From NCBI GenBank assembly GCA_035295985.1, contig DATHBT010000182.1, positions 1-31,131 on the forward strand: a stretch of DNA of 31,131 nucleotides. The letters are read 5' to 3'. A program made the position numbers and the translations under genes. The notes under the pieces were generated by a model. It was not told the origin of the DNA. It saw only the letters and a list, made by a program, of their open reading frames with translations, and did not search any database. Shown here piece after piece: positions 25,301 to 31,131 of the stretch (positions within the stretch are counted from its first letter, which is position 1; every line of letters starts with the position of its first letter). Source of the stretch: JAIVGV01 sp035295985 (lineage in GTDB: Bacteria; Acidobacteriota; Blastocatellia; Pyrinomonadales; Pyrinomonadaceae).

Positions 25301-25928
25301 CGGTTTCGTCGGCCACGTGCTCGGCGGCTGGCAGCTCTCCGGCGTGACCACGTTCGAGTCAGGCCAGCCCTTCACGGTCGCCAACGGCCTCGACGCCGAC
25401 GGCATCGGCGGGGCCAACGACCGCCCGACCTACAACCCGCTCGGCCAGCGCGGCGTGCGCGCCGTGCCGGTCGTGGACACGCAGCAGACGGTGGGCGGCG
25501 TGGCGAATCCGAACTTCGGCGCCATCACCGGCTACACCAACCCGGAGACGGGGCAGGCGATTGATCCGCTCACCGCGGAGTTCATCGTCAACCCTGCGTT
25601 CATCATCGGCGCGCCGGCGAGCATCCCGCGCGTCGGCAACCTCGGCCGCAACACCGAGCGCTCGCCCGGGATCAACAACTGGAACATGAACGTCATGAAG
25701 AGGACGAACGTGACGGAGAGCGTCCGGATCGAGTTCCGCACGGAGTTCTACAACATCTTCAACCACCCGCAGTACCTGTCGGGGAGCGTCAGCCCGTTCT
25801 CTCCCCTCGGCGGCACCCTCCAGACGAACGCCGCCTCGTCCCCGGCGGGGTTGTTCCTCAACCCGAACACGTCCAGCTCGGACGGCGGCGGACGCGTGAT
25901 CCGCTACCAGATCAAACTCTTGTTCTAA
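22392..25928 (+). CDS. TonB-dependent receptor, Oar-like, with carboxypeptidase-regulatory domain
   Basis: A protein of about 1178 residues. It starts at ATG 22392 (or 22395), with a purine-rich AGGAAGGGAAAAGAG just upstream and a signal peptide (MKIRQLTFAVLMTALVLCAF, then AGGARAQ). Residues about 30-110 form a carboxypeptidase-regulatory-like beta-sandwich (RGTVSGVVVDPNGAAISGAS...GFYRFDAVDLG). A plug-like domain follows (about 130-250: GRNPTALALTLPGV, NNFLIDGTENND, DAEFGRAGGAVVNTITRSGTN). The long remainder has alternating aromatic strand motifs, typical of an outer-membrane barrel, and ends in an aromatic residue (IKLLF). This domain order is characteristic of the large Oar/TonB families expanded in Acidobacteriota. 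The substrate, often a glycan or oligosaccharide, is not determinable. No partner lipoprotein or SusD is adjacent. Confidence 0.93.
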   Translation: MMKIRQLTFAVLMTALVLCAFAGGARAQSSRGTVSGVVVDPNGAAISGASVRLTNTQTTVTRDTTTNNEGFYRFDAVDLGNHTVTINASGFGELVKTNVIVNAGQTSTVDAQLAIGSQGVTVDVTAEAGAVLQTEAPVRGGNISTRQVTDLPFAGRNPTALALTLPGVTSNRTGVGIGTFVVNGARGRSNNFLIDGTENNDISVAGQGLQITNPDAIAEVSIQTSNYDAEFGRAGGAVVNTITRSGTNEFHGTLSYLLDSRVDDAITSSESLDPNIQQNGLPFGIQNIYSGTLGGPLYLPRFGEGGRALYDGRNRTFFFGAYQEDRQRAVASAVTLTTPTARGRDTLRSLFPAGTNANVDALLNFTANTVGTGAPFFLAIGAAPGSGATSSTTCDAQGNAPAGNRPCVEFGSFTLQQPFLNTNKQGQIRIDHSVSDNNQFSARFLFSRSDVPGASPYFPGFGADQTQRYYNLLLADTHVFSPVFTNEVRVAYNRIQFQFPLEDPGGPGGSFPRIVFNGTTISSLGASPSFPQGRTANNYVVQDTATYVRGNHTFRGGVDFLRQISTQAAPFTPRGLFTYAASTGYNSFGNFVDDFGGGGNIQRDFGSAIYHPQLYRTAAFLQDRWKVNNSLTLTLGVRYEYFGVPFNTLRTPAYTGLFNINPVTLTGPYSEPNQIPPDRNNWAPTIGVAYSPAFTQGLLGTFFGERKTVLRAGYQIGYDSFFNNIASNAATSSPNLISTVLNSTATAAAPRGFANFSAQGPTVPNLNPRSGQTLITPNLVNPYYQRWSAGMQRELGYNLVMDVSYVGSKGTKLFINEDANPLVRPELRILPAGYTGPTNCTPNTNITAAQATPGFPAGTPCPLTNRLDNLQGQRTVRTNGGSSSYHAGQLEVRRRFADNFLLTGSYTFSKLISNADEVFVTGVGFTAPSLFAIPAVFGGDRLDRGLSQNDRTHRAAFTYVVESPWFREQRGFVGHVLGGWQLSGVTTFESGQPFTVANGLDADGIGGANDRPTYNPLGQRGVRAVPVVDTQQTVGGVANPNFGAITGYTNPETGQAIDPLTAEFIVNPAFIIGAPASIPRVGNLGRNTERSPGINNWNMNVMKRTNVTESVRIEFRTEFYNIFNHPQYLSGSVSPFSPLGGTLQTNAASSPAGLFLNPNTSSSDGGGRVIRYQIKLLF

Positions 25929-25938
25929 GGACGGGGCC

Positions 25939-25968
25939 GGCGGGCCGCACGCGCGTGCGGCCCGCCGA
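25939..25968. repeat. GC-rich hairpin after the receptor gene
   Basis: A 14-bp inverted repeat (25939-25952 with 25955-25968), 2-nt centre, 11 bp after the stop. No U-tract follows. It forms a double hairpin with the terminator just downstream. Confidence 0.75.
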
Positions 25969-25991
25969 ACCAGTCCGGCGAATAACTGCAA

Positions 25992-26027
25992 GGCCCCGCA
26001 AGCATCGAGCTTGCGGGGCCATTTTTT
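25992..26027 (+). terminator. intrinsic terminator after the receptor gene
   Basis: A perfect 12-bp stem (25992-26003 with 26009-26020), 5-nt loop, followed by ATTTTTT. This is the most classical rho-independent terminator in the window. It also lies within reach of the convergent lipid kinase gene, which ends at 26058. Confidence 0.92.
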
Positions 26028-26057
26028 ATCGCGCCGCGCGGCCGACCGCTAACGGCC

Positions 26058-27038
26058 CTAAACCACGACCCTGAGCGCGCGCGGCAGCACGCGCAGCGTG
26101 AGCGGCGTCGTGCCGCGCACGTCGCCGTCGGCTTCGACGGGGAGCGCGTCTGCCGGCGTCACGGGTTCGATTGAAACGCTCGCGCCGCGAAGCAACCGGA
26201 CGCGCGGGTTCGCCATGTGCCCCCCGCGGTGTATGCGCGCCATCTCGCGCACGACCGTGCGGCGCGGGACGCGGCAGGCCGTCACCACGTCGAGCAGCCC
26301 GTCGTCAACGCGCGCCTCCGGCGAGAACATCATCCCGCCGCCCGCGAAGCGGCTGTTGACGACCGCGACCAGGTTCGTCTCGCACTCCCACGCCTCGCCC
26401 GCGTCAACACGAATCCTCGCGCGCCGCTCGCGCCAGCCGGCGAGCGCGCCCGCGGCCGCCAGGGCGAAGCGCATCTCGCCGGAAAGTTTTCGTGCCGGCC
26501 TCCCCTGCGCCGCCACGCGCGCCGCCACCTCCGCGCCGATGCCGAGCGTCACGGCGTTCAGGCACAGGAAGGGGCGCACGCCCGCCGTCCCGGTCGCCTC
26601 GCCGCGCAGCACGTCAACCCCGCGCGTCGCGGCATCGTCCGAGCCGCGGCAGTGCGCGACGAGCCGCGCCAGCCAGTGGCCGAGCGACGCGCGGCGGCCC
26701 TCGACGGCGCGCGCGAAGTCGTTGCCCGTGCCCGCGGGCAGCAGAGCCAACGCCGCGTCCGGGTTGACTGCTTCCGGCGCGCCGTCCGAAGACGCGCCCG
26801 CGAAGAAGCCGGAGACGACTTCGCTCAGCGTCCCGTCGCCGCCGACGGCCGCGACCGTGCGGTAGCCCTCGACGAGCGCGGCGCGCGCCGACTCCCGCGC
26901 GTCGCCGAACTCCCGCGCCTCGTGCGCCTCGAACTTCACCCCCGCACCCGCCAGCTCACGCCGCACCACGTCCCACGCCGCGCGCGCACGCGCCGCCCCG
27001 TAGTTGACGACCACGAAAGTCTCCGCCCCGTCGGTCAC
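26058..27038 (-). CDS. diacylglycerol kinase-family lipid kinase (YegS/BmrU-like)
   Basis: A 326-residue protein. The N-terminal DAGK catalytic domain shows the nucleotide motif VGGDGTLSEV (65-74) and PAGTGNDFAR (101-110). The C-terminal beta-sandwich contains VVNSRFAGGGMMFSPEA, VDDGLLDVV and PVEADGD, all expected in soluble bacterial lipid kinases of the YegS/DgkB type. It phosphorylates a lipid with ATP: diacylglycerol in DgkB, phosphatidylglycerol in YegS; which one applies here is not clear. GTG 27038 has GAGG only 2-3 nt upstream. The first of three nested repeat arms begins within 10 bp of the start, so its promoter must lie in or beyond the repeat. Confidence 0.92.
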   Translation of the reverse strand: MTDGAETFVVVNYGAARARAAWDVVRRELAGAGVKFEAHEAREFGDARESARAALVEGYRTVAAVGGDGTLSEVVSGFFAGASSDGAPEAVNPDAALALLPAGTGNDFARAVEGRRASLGHWLARLVAHCRGSDDAATRGVDVLRGEATGTAGVRPFLCLNAVTLGIGAEVAARVAAQGRPARKLSGEMRFALAAAGALAGWRERRARIRVDAGEAWECETNLVAVVNSRFAGGGMMFSPEARVDDGLLDVVTACRVPRRTVVREMARIHRGGHMANPRVRLLRGASVSIEPVTPADALPVEADGDVRGTTPLTLRVLPRALRVVV

Positions 27039-27044
27039 GGCCTC

Positions 27045-27271
27045 ATCGTAAATCGTAAATCGTGAATCGTAAATCGAAGCTATTAGCCGACAGCTAACAG
27101 CAGTCAGTTGTCCGCGGTCGGTTGTCAGTCGTTTCGTGCCTACGCAGCTTTAACCCCGAACCGCGGGCGGCGAGCTTGGCGCAGCACATACGACGGACAA
27201 CTGACAACTGACCACGGACGGCTTTTAGCTAACAGCTTCTATTTACGGTTCACGATTTACGATTTACGATC
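27045..27271. repeat. composite nested palindromic element, copy 2 (three heptamer shells)
   Basis: The outer shell is CGTAAAT 7-mers (27047-27076) facing ATTTACG 7-mers (27241-27271). The middle shell is AGCTATT/AGCTAAC 7-mers (about 27078-27100) facing AGCTAAC (about 27225-27238). The inner shell is GTCAGTT/GTCCGCG/GTCGGTT (about 27103-27130), facing GACAACT, GACAACT, GACCACG, GACGGCT (27196-27223). A core at about 27131-27190 matches the core of copy 1. It occupies nearly all of the divergent gap between the lipid kinase and quinone oxidoreductase genes. Confidence 0.9.
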
Positions 27272-27276
27272 TTCCC

Positions 27277-28290
27277 ATGAGTGAAGGGCTGATGCGCGCG
27301 GTCGTGATCGCGGGGCACGGGGGCGTGGAGAAGCTGGAGGTGAGGGAGGTTGCGCGGCCCGCGGCCGTGGGCGACCGCGTGCTGGTGCGCGTGCGCGCGG
27401 CGGCGCTCAACCGCGCGGACGTTTTGCAGCGGCGCGGCCGATACCCCGCCCCTCCGGGAGCGCCGCAGGACATTCCGGGCCTTGAGTTCGCAGGCGAGAT
27501 CGCGGGCCTCGGCGGCGACGTGCGCGGGCGGCGCGAGGGGCAGCGGGTCTTCGGCATCACGGCCGGCGGGGCGCAGGCCGAGTACGCCGTCGTGCCGGAG
27601 TCGGCGCTCGCGGCCGTGCCTGACAACTTGGGTTGGGCGGAGGCCGCGGCCGTGCCCGAAGCGTTCATCACGGCGCACGACGCGCTGTTCACGCGAGGGC
27701 GCTTGCGGCCGGGCGAGCGCGTGCTCGTCCACGCCGCCGGGTCGGGCGTCGGGCTGGCGGCCGTGCAGTTGGCGCGCGCCGCGGGCGCGCGAGTCGTCGG
27801 CACGGCGCGCACGGCCGGGAAGCTGGAACGCGCGCGCGAGTACGGGCTGGACGAAGGGATTACAGTGTCCGGCGACGCGAACGTCATCGCCGAGCGGGTG
27901 CGCGAGCTGACCCAAGGCGCGGGCGTCGATCTCGTCGTCGATCTGGTCGGCGCTTCGTACCTCGCGGCAAACCTCGACGCGCTGGCCGCGCGCGGCCGGA
28001 TGGTGCTCGTCGGCACGATGGGCGGGGCGAGCGCGCCGCTCGACTACTCGCTCGTGATGCGCAAGCGCCTGACGCTTACCGGCACGGTGCTGCGCTCCCG
28101 CCCCGACTGGGAGAAGGCAGAGGCCACGCGCCTGTTCGCCGCGCAGGTCGTCCCGCTCCTCGCGCGCGGCGCGGCGCGGCCCGTCGTCGATAGCGTCTTC
28201 GACCTCGCGGACGTGCGCGCCGCGCACGAGCGGATGGAGTCGAACGAGAGCTTCGGCAAGATAGTTTTAAGCGTGACAGGTGAACCGTGA
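27277..28290 (+). CDS. NAD(P)H quinone oxidoreductase, PIG3/zeta-crystallin-like
   Basis: A 337-residue MDR protein without zinc-ligand cysteines. It carries the PIG3-type signature AALNRADVLQRRGRYPAPPGA (split over 47-67), the ADH fold segment DIPGLEFAGEIAG and the cofactor loop HAAGSGVGLAAVQLA. The C-terminus has the family ending ERMESNESFGKIVL. Activity is NADPH-dependent one-electron quinone reduction in related proteins; here inferred. ATG 27277 follows the composite repeat by 6 bp and lacks a strong Shine-Dalgarno. M6 is an alternative start. The final residues (VTGEP) and the TGA stop are written by a heptamer repeat (GTGACAG, GTGAACC, GTGACGG). Confidence 0.9.
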   Translation: MSEGLMRAVVIAGHGGVEKLEVREVARPAAVGDRVLVRVRAAALNRADVLQRRGRYPAPPGAPQDIPGLEFAGEIAGLGGDVRGRREGQRVFGITAGGAQAEYAVVPESALAAVPDNLGWAEAAAVPEAFITAHDALFTRGRLRPGERVLVHAAGSGVGLAAVQLARAAGARVVGTARTAGKLERAREYGLDEGITVSGDANVIAERVRELTQGAGVDLVVDLVGASYLAANLDALAARGRMVLVGTMGGASAPLDYSLVMRKRLTLTGTVLRSRPDWEKAEATRLFAAQVVPLLARGAARPVVDSVFDLADVRAAHERMESNESFGKIVLSVTGEP

Positions 28291-28365
28291 CGGGTGACAG
28301 GACAAGAAGCTGTTTTTACCCGTCACCCGTCACGATTTACGGCCCTTCTGCCGTCACTTGTCACC
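28273..28365. repeat. heptamer-arm palindromic element (GTGACGG family)
   Basis: The left arm is GTGACAG, GTGAACC, GTGACGG, GTGACAG (28273-28300). The right arm has CCGTCAC, CCGTCAC, GATTTAC and, further on, CCGTCAC, TTGTCAC (about 28318-28364). The left arm lies inside the last codons of the quinone oxidoreductase gene. Confidence 0.85.
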
Positions 28366-28447
28366 CCCGTCGGCGGTGTGCGATTATTCGTATTTCATCG
28401 GGGCGCGTTGTCGCCCTCCGAGGCGGTGGGGTCGGAGGAATAATAGA

Positions 28448-29185
28448 GTGAAAGCCGAGCTTGCACAGTTAATTGAGTTGCAGAGGACAGACACATGCAT
28501 CCGCCGGCTGGGGGCCGAGCTGGATGCCATACCGGAGAGGCGCGCTGAGATCGATAAAGAGTTCGAGCAGCGCGCCTTCGAGTTTGTCGGGGCGCAGACC
28601 GAGCGCGACGCGGCGCGCGAGCGGCGCACGAAACTGGAAACCGAGCTGGCCGAGACGCGCGCCCGCGCCGAGCACGCCGAGAAATCTTTGATGGCCGCGA
28701 CGAACGAGAAGGAGTACACGGCCGCCATCCGCGAGACGGACGCGGCGCGCAAGCACATCTCCCAGCTTGAGACGCAGATTCTCGAACTGATGGAGTCGCA
28801 CGACGCGGCCGAGTCGCGGATGAATGAACTCGAACCGCAGGTCGCGCAGCTCCGGCAGGAGCGCGACGAGAAGCTCGCGGCCTTCGAGCGCGAAGTGGGC
28901 GCGCAGCAGCAGGAGCTGGAGCGCTGCCGGCGCGAGCGCGAGCGCCTGCTCGCGGAGCTGCCCAAGCAGACGAGCGCGATGTACAACCGCATCGTCACGC
29001 GCATACGCGGCGGCGTGGCCGTGGCCGAGGCGCGCAACGGATCGTGCACGGCCTGCTTCATGGCGCTCCGGCCGCAGGTGATGGCCCAGATTCGCCGCGG
29101 CGACGAGATCATCATCTGCGACAACTGCAACCGCATCCTCTTCTACGCGCCGGCCGCCGAGCAGCAGGCTCACGCGGTCTCCTGA
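28448..29185 (+). CDS. coiled-coil protein with C-terminal C4 zinc ribbon (CT398/HP0958-like)
   Basis: A 245-residue protein from GTG 28448, chosen because GGAGG lies about 9 nt upstream and the longer frame (to 28358) passes through repeat DNA. Residues about 5-185 are almost entirely charged coiled coil (repeated E/R/A heptads). The C-terminus has a zinc ribbon with CTAC and CDNC pairs (about 199-202 and 222-225 of this form), ending RILFYAP. This matches the zf-RING_7/DUF164 family (Chlamydia CT398, Helicobacter HP0958/FlgZ). Members bind secretion, sigma-54 or RNA partners in those organisms; here there is no flagellar or secretion neighbour, so function is open. Confidence 0.88.
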   Translation: MKAELAQLIELQRTDTCIRRLGAELDAIPERRAEIDKEFEQRAFEFVGAQTERDAARERRTKLETELAETRARAEHAEKSLMAATNEKEYTAAIRETDAARKHISQLETQILELMESHDAAESRMNELEPQVAQLRQERDEKLAAFEREVGAQQQELERCRRERERLLAELPKQTSAMYNRIVTRIRGGVAVAEARNGSCTACFMALRPQVMAQIRRGDEIIICDNCNRILFYAPAAEQQAHAVS

Positions 29186-29261
29186 ACTTAACCGCAGAGG
29201 ACACGGAGGGCGCGGAGGGAGTTTAGCCCTCCGCGCCCTCCGTGTCCTCTGCGGTTAAGTT
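29185..29261. terminator. 35-bp perfect hairpin at the stop codon of the zinc-ribbon gene
   Basis: Arms 29185-29219 and 29227-29261 are perfectly complementary, with a 7-nt loop. Each arm repeats a degenerate 9-mer (CGCAGAGGA, CACGGAGGG, CGCGGAGGG). The left arm starts on the last base of the TGA stop, and TTTT follows the right arm, so it can terminate transcription. Its repeated arms also place it in the palindromic repeat class. Confidence 0.92.
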
Positions 29262-29351
29262 TTTCCGAAAAGAAATTGTGAGCGGCGCGAGACCAAATGC
29301 GCGCAGCTAATCCGGCAACATGCCTGGGGAGAGGGCGCGCAAGGTTACAGG

Positions 29352-30488
29352 GTGGTAATGACGACTCAGGCGACGGCCGGGCGACAGGGTACGAGCGCGG
29401 TAACGGCGGCGGCCGGCGCGGCCACGGTCGCGCCCGGCGGCGCGAAACCCCCTGTCTCCGCGCTGACGCTCGGCCCGCGCTCGCGCTGGCTCCGCCGGCG
29501 CGGCTCGAAGTCGCGCGGCTTCCGCTACGAGGACGCGCGGGGCCGCCGCGTCGCAAACCCCGAAACGCTCGAACGCATCAAGTCTCTGGCCGTCCCGCCC
29601 GCGTGGCGCGAGGTGCGGGTGTCGCCGGGAGCGCGCTCGCGCCTACAGGCCATCGGCATCGACAAGCTGGGGCGCGTCCAGCGCATCTACCACCCCGCGT
29701 TCGCCGCGCGCTGCCAGCGGCGCAAGTACGAGAAGATCGTCCGCTTCGGCGAGCATCTCGGCCGGCTGCGGGAGCGCACGAACCGTGACATCGCGCGCGA
29801 AGGGCTGCCGAAGGAGCGCGTGCTCGCCGTCGTCGTTCGCCTCATCAACGACCTCTACTTCCGCGTCGGCTCCGAGGAGAGCGTCGCGCGCTACCGCACC
29901 TACGGCGTCACGACGCTGCGCAACCATCACCTTGAGATCAAGCGGGGCGGCCGGCTCGTCTTCCAGTTCACCGGCAAGCACCACATCAAGCACCGGCGCA
30001 TCCTCGTTGACGAGGAGCTGGCGGGGCTCGTGCGCGACATCCAGTCGCTGCGCGGCCGGCGGCTCTTCCAGTACTACGACGAGGAGCGCAAAGCCCCGCG
30101 CCCCGTCACGCCGCGCGACGTGAACGACTACATCCAGGCGGCGACCTCGCCCGAGTTCTCCGCCAAAGATTTCCGCACGTGGGGAGGCACGCTCCTCGCG
30201 GCGGTCGCGCTCGCCGAGATCGGCCCGGCGGAGGACGAGGGAGAGGCGAAGCGCAACATCGTCCGCGCCGTGCGCGCCGTCGCCGAACACCTCGGCAACA
30301 CGCCGGCCGTCTGCCGCTCGTCTTACGTCCACCCGGCCGTCTTCGAGAGCTACTGCCGCGGGGTCACGCTCGAAGAGTTCCGCCCGCGCCGCGAGCGACG
30401 CGTCGCGCGCCAGCAGCCCGACTACCTGCCCGAAGAGCGCGCGCTCCTCAAGCTCCTCCGCGCGCACTCGAACGGCGGCGGCGCGTGA
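29352..30488 (+). CDS. bacterial DNA topoisomerase IB
   Basis: A 378-residue type IB topoisomerase that relaxes supercoils through a 3'-phosphotyrosine. It has the N-terminal signature RGFRYEDARGRRV (55-67), GRVQRIYHPAF (107-117), the RVGSEESV segment (R171), TGKHHIKH with K209, DFRTWGGT with R275, and the nucleophile Y325 in CRSSYVHPAVFE. These are the expected catalytic Arg/Lys/Arg/Tyr residues. A 35-residue Ala/Thr-rich N-terminal tail is not part of the fold. GTG 29352 has AAGG 7-8 nt upstream; ATG 29358 is an alternative. It is common in Acidobacteriota, Deinococcus and other soil groups. Confidence 0.93.
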   Translation: MVMTTQATAGRQGTSAVTAAAGAATVAPGGAKPPVSALTLGPRSRWLRRRGSKSRGFRYEDARGRRVANPETLERIKSLAVPPAWREVRVSPGARSRLQAIGIDKLGRVQRIYHPAFAARCQRRKYEKIVRFGEHLGRLRERTNRDIAREGLPKERVLAVVVRLINDLYFRVGSEESVARYRTYGVTTLRNHHLEIKRGGRLVFQFTGKHHIKHRRILVDEELAGLVRDIQSLRGRRLFQYYDEERKAPRPVTPRDVNDYIQAATSPEFSAKDFRTWGGTLLAAVALAEIGPAEDEGEAKRNIVRAVRAVAEHLGNTPAVCRSSYVHPAVFESYCRGVTLEEFRPRRERRVARQQPDYLPEERALLKLLRAHSNGGGA

Positions 30489-30543
30489 TCGGGGCCGCCG
30501 GCCCGGCCTTTTTGTCCCGCTTTACCGTGAAACCACCTTCCGT

Positions 30544-30572
30544 TTGCTAAACCCGACTCCGGCTTATATGAT
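30544..30572 (+). promoter_or_regulatory. sigma-70-type promoter of the small secreted protein gene
   Basis: TTGCTA (30544-30549, 4/6) and TATGAT (30567-30572, 5/6) at exactly 17 bp. The predicted start near 30579 gives a leader of about 65 nt to the TTG at 30644. Confidence 0.6.
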
Positions 30573-30643
30573 GCCGGAGGCCTTGCGGCGCAATCCGCAT
30601 GAGCCGAAATACCCCCAAGACCAGGCACAGGAGAAACTTTCCA

Positions 30644-31006
30644 TTGAATTTTCAGAACCGCTTCAAAAGAGGCACGGCGCTCGTCCTCGCGCTCGTGATG
30701 GTGGGCATTGCCTTTAACTACGCCCAGGCTAACGGCGCTTCCGTGCGCGAGTACACTTACAAGGTGCGTAACAAGAGTGGCAGCACCATCAAGGCGCTGA
30801 TGGCCTCCGAAGACGGGAAGTCTTACGGCGAGTTCGACATCGGCAAGGGCATCCCCGCCGGCCAGACCGTCACGCTGGTCTGGGACAAATCGACGGACGA
30901 GGGGAACTGCGAGTGGTGGATCAAGGCGAAGTTCGCCGACGGCGGCGTCTCCCCGGCCGCGAAGTTCGACTTCTGCGAAGAAGACCTTGTCCTAGAGTTC
31001 GAGTAG
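30644..31006 (+). CDS. small secreted protein of unknown function
   Basis: I do not recognise the family. I start at TTG 30644 (120 residues) because AGGAG lies 10 nt upstream and it gives a clean signal peptide: basic n-region (MNFQNRFKR), hydrophobic GTALVLALVMVGIAFNYA, and a cleavage-like AQANGA. An in-frame ATG at 30599 (135 residues) has no ribosome-binding site and adds a very basic leader. The mature part, about 86 residues, reads as a small beta-sandwich-like domain (REYTYKVRNKSGSTIKALMA, IPAGQTVTLVWD, CEWWIKAKFADG), with two cysteines about 29 apart that could form a disulfide. Export to periplasm or outside is likely. Confidence 0.75.
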   Translation: MNFQNRFKRGTALVLALVMVGIAFNYAQANGASVREYTYKVRNKSGSTIKALMASEDGKSYGEFDIGKGIPAGQTVTLVWDKSTDEGNCEWWIKAKFADGGVSPAAKFDFCEEDLVLEFE

Positions 31007-31013
31007 CAGGGTT

Positions 31014-31040
31014 CAGGACACTTCCCGAAGAAGTGTCCTG
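31014..31040 (+). terminator. hairpin after the small secreted protein gene
   Basis: An 11-bp perfect stem (31014-31024 with 31030-31040), 5-nt loop, 8 bp after the stop codon. There is no U-tract, so terminator activity is inferred from position. Confidence 0.6.
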
Positions 31041-31066
31041 CCGCCGGAACGCGGCACGATCAAACT

Positions 31067-31111
31067 GATGCCCGACGAGCACGCCGCCGCAGCGGGCACT
31101 CGTCGGGCATC
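31067..31111. repeat. inverted repeat near the right window edge
   Basis: A 13-bp perfect stem (31067-31079 with 31099-31111) around a 19-nt GC-rich loop. It is probably a terminator for an incoming convergent gene or a second hairpin for the upstream gene; the window ends too soon to tell. Confidence 0.6.
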
Positions 31112-31131
31112 GGTGCGTTTATCGAAAACCA

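Overview
The window is a GC-rich bacterial chromosome segment. I place it in Acidobacteriota, most likely Blastocatellia. This is inference, from the very large TonB-dependent/Oar-like receptor with an N-terminal carboxypeptidase-regulatory domain, the archaeal-type class I aldolase, the lipB/lipA pair and the secreted metal-dependent hydrolases. No rRNA, tRNA, CRISPR array or intact mobile element is visible. Most genes are housekeeping or accessory metabolism.

Layout: 1-814 (-) is the start of an anti-sigma factor and its ECF sigma factor. 1016-1828 (+) is a ferritin-like di-iron protein of acyl-ACP-desaturase type, converging through a strong hairpin on class I fructose-bisphosphate aldolase and then purL (both -). 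5849-9485 (-) holds a TlpA-like thioredoxin, a redoxin, a small SRA/YDG-like protein and a secreted metallo-beta-lactamase-fold hydrolase. 9786-10060 is an IS630-type transposase relic, followed by a small secreted protein (-). 10821-13503 (+) is lipB, a PLP threonine/serine dehydratase and lipA. Next come a LOG/TIGR00725-like protein (-), a zinc-type alcohol dehydrogenase (+), a lipoprotein and a multi-span GT-C-like membrane protein (both -). 17992-21991 (+) is transketolase, a secreted HExxH peptidase and RpiB; transketolase and RpiB are both non-oxidative pentose-phosphate steps. 22392-25928 (+) is the giant outer-membrane receptor. 26058-27038 (-) is a DAG-kinase-family lipid kinase. The right end (+) carries a PIG3-type quinone oxidoreductase, a coiled-coil zinc-ribbon protein, topoisomerase IB and a small secreted protein.

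The most unusual content is in the gaps. About ten palindromic elements, mostly unrelated in base sequence, share one design: each arm is a short run of degenerate 7-mers (8- or 9-mers in two cases), and the arms face each other as an inverted repeat. Several abut or overlap stop codons. Two (14090-14250 and 27045-27271) are nested: different heptamer families enclose one another like Russian dolls around the same roughly 30-bp core, and both sit upstream of medium-chain dehydrogenase genes. Two heptamer tracts also lie inside purL, at the two ends of an extra linker. These look like an iterated, possibly mobile or template-switch-generated repeat class, and they are the best candidate here for something poorly described.
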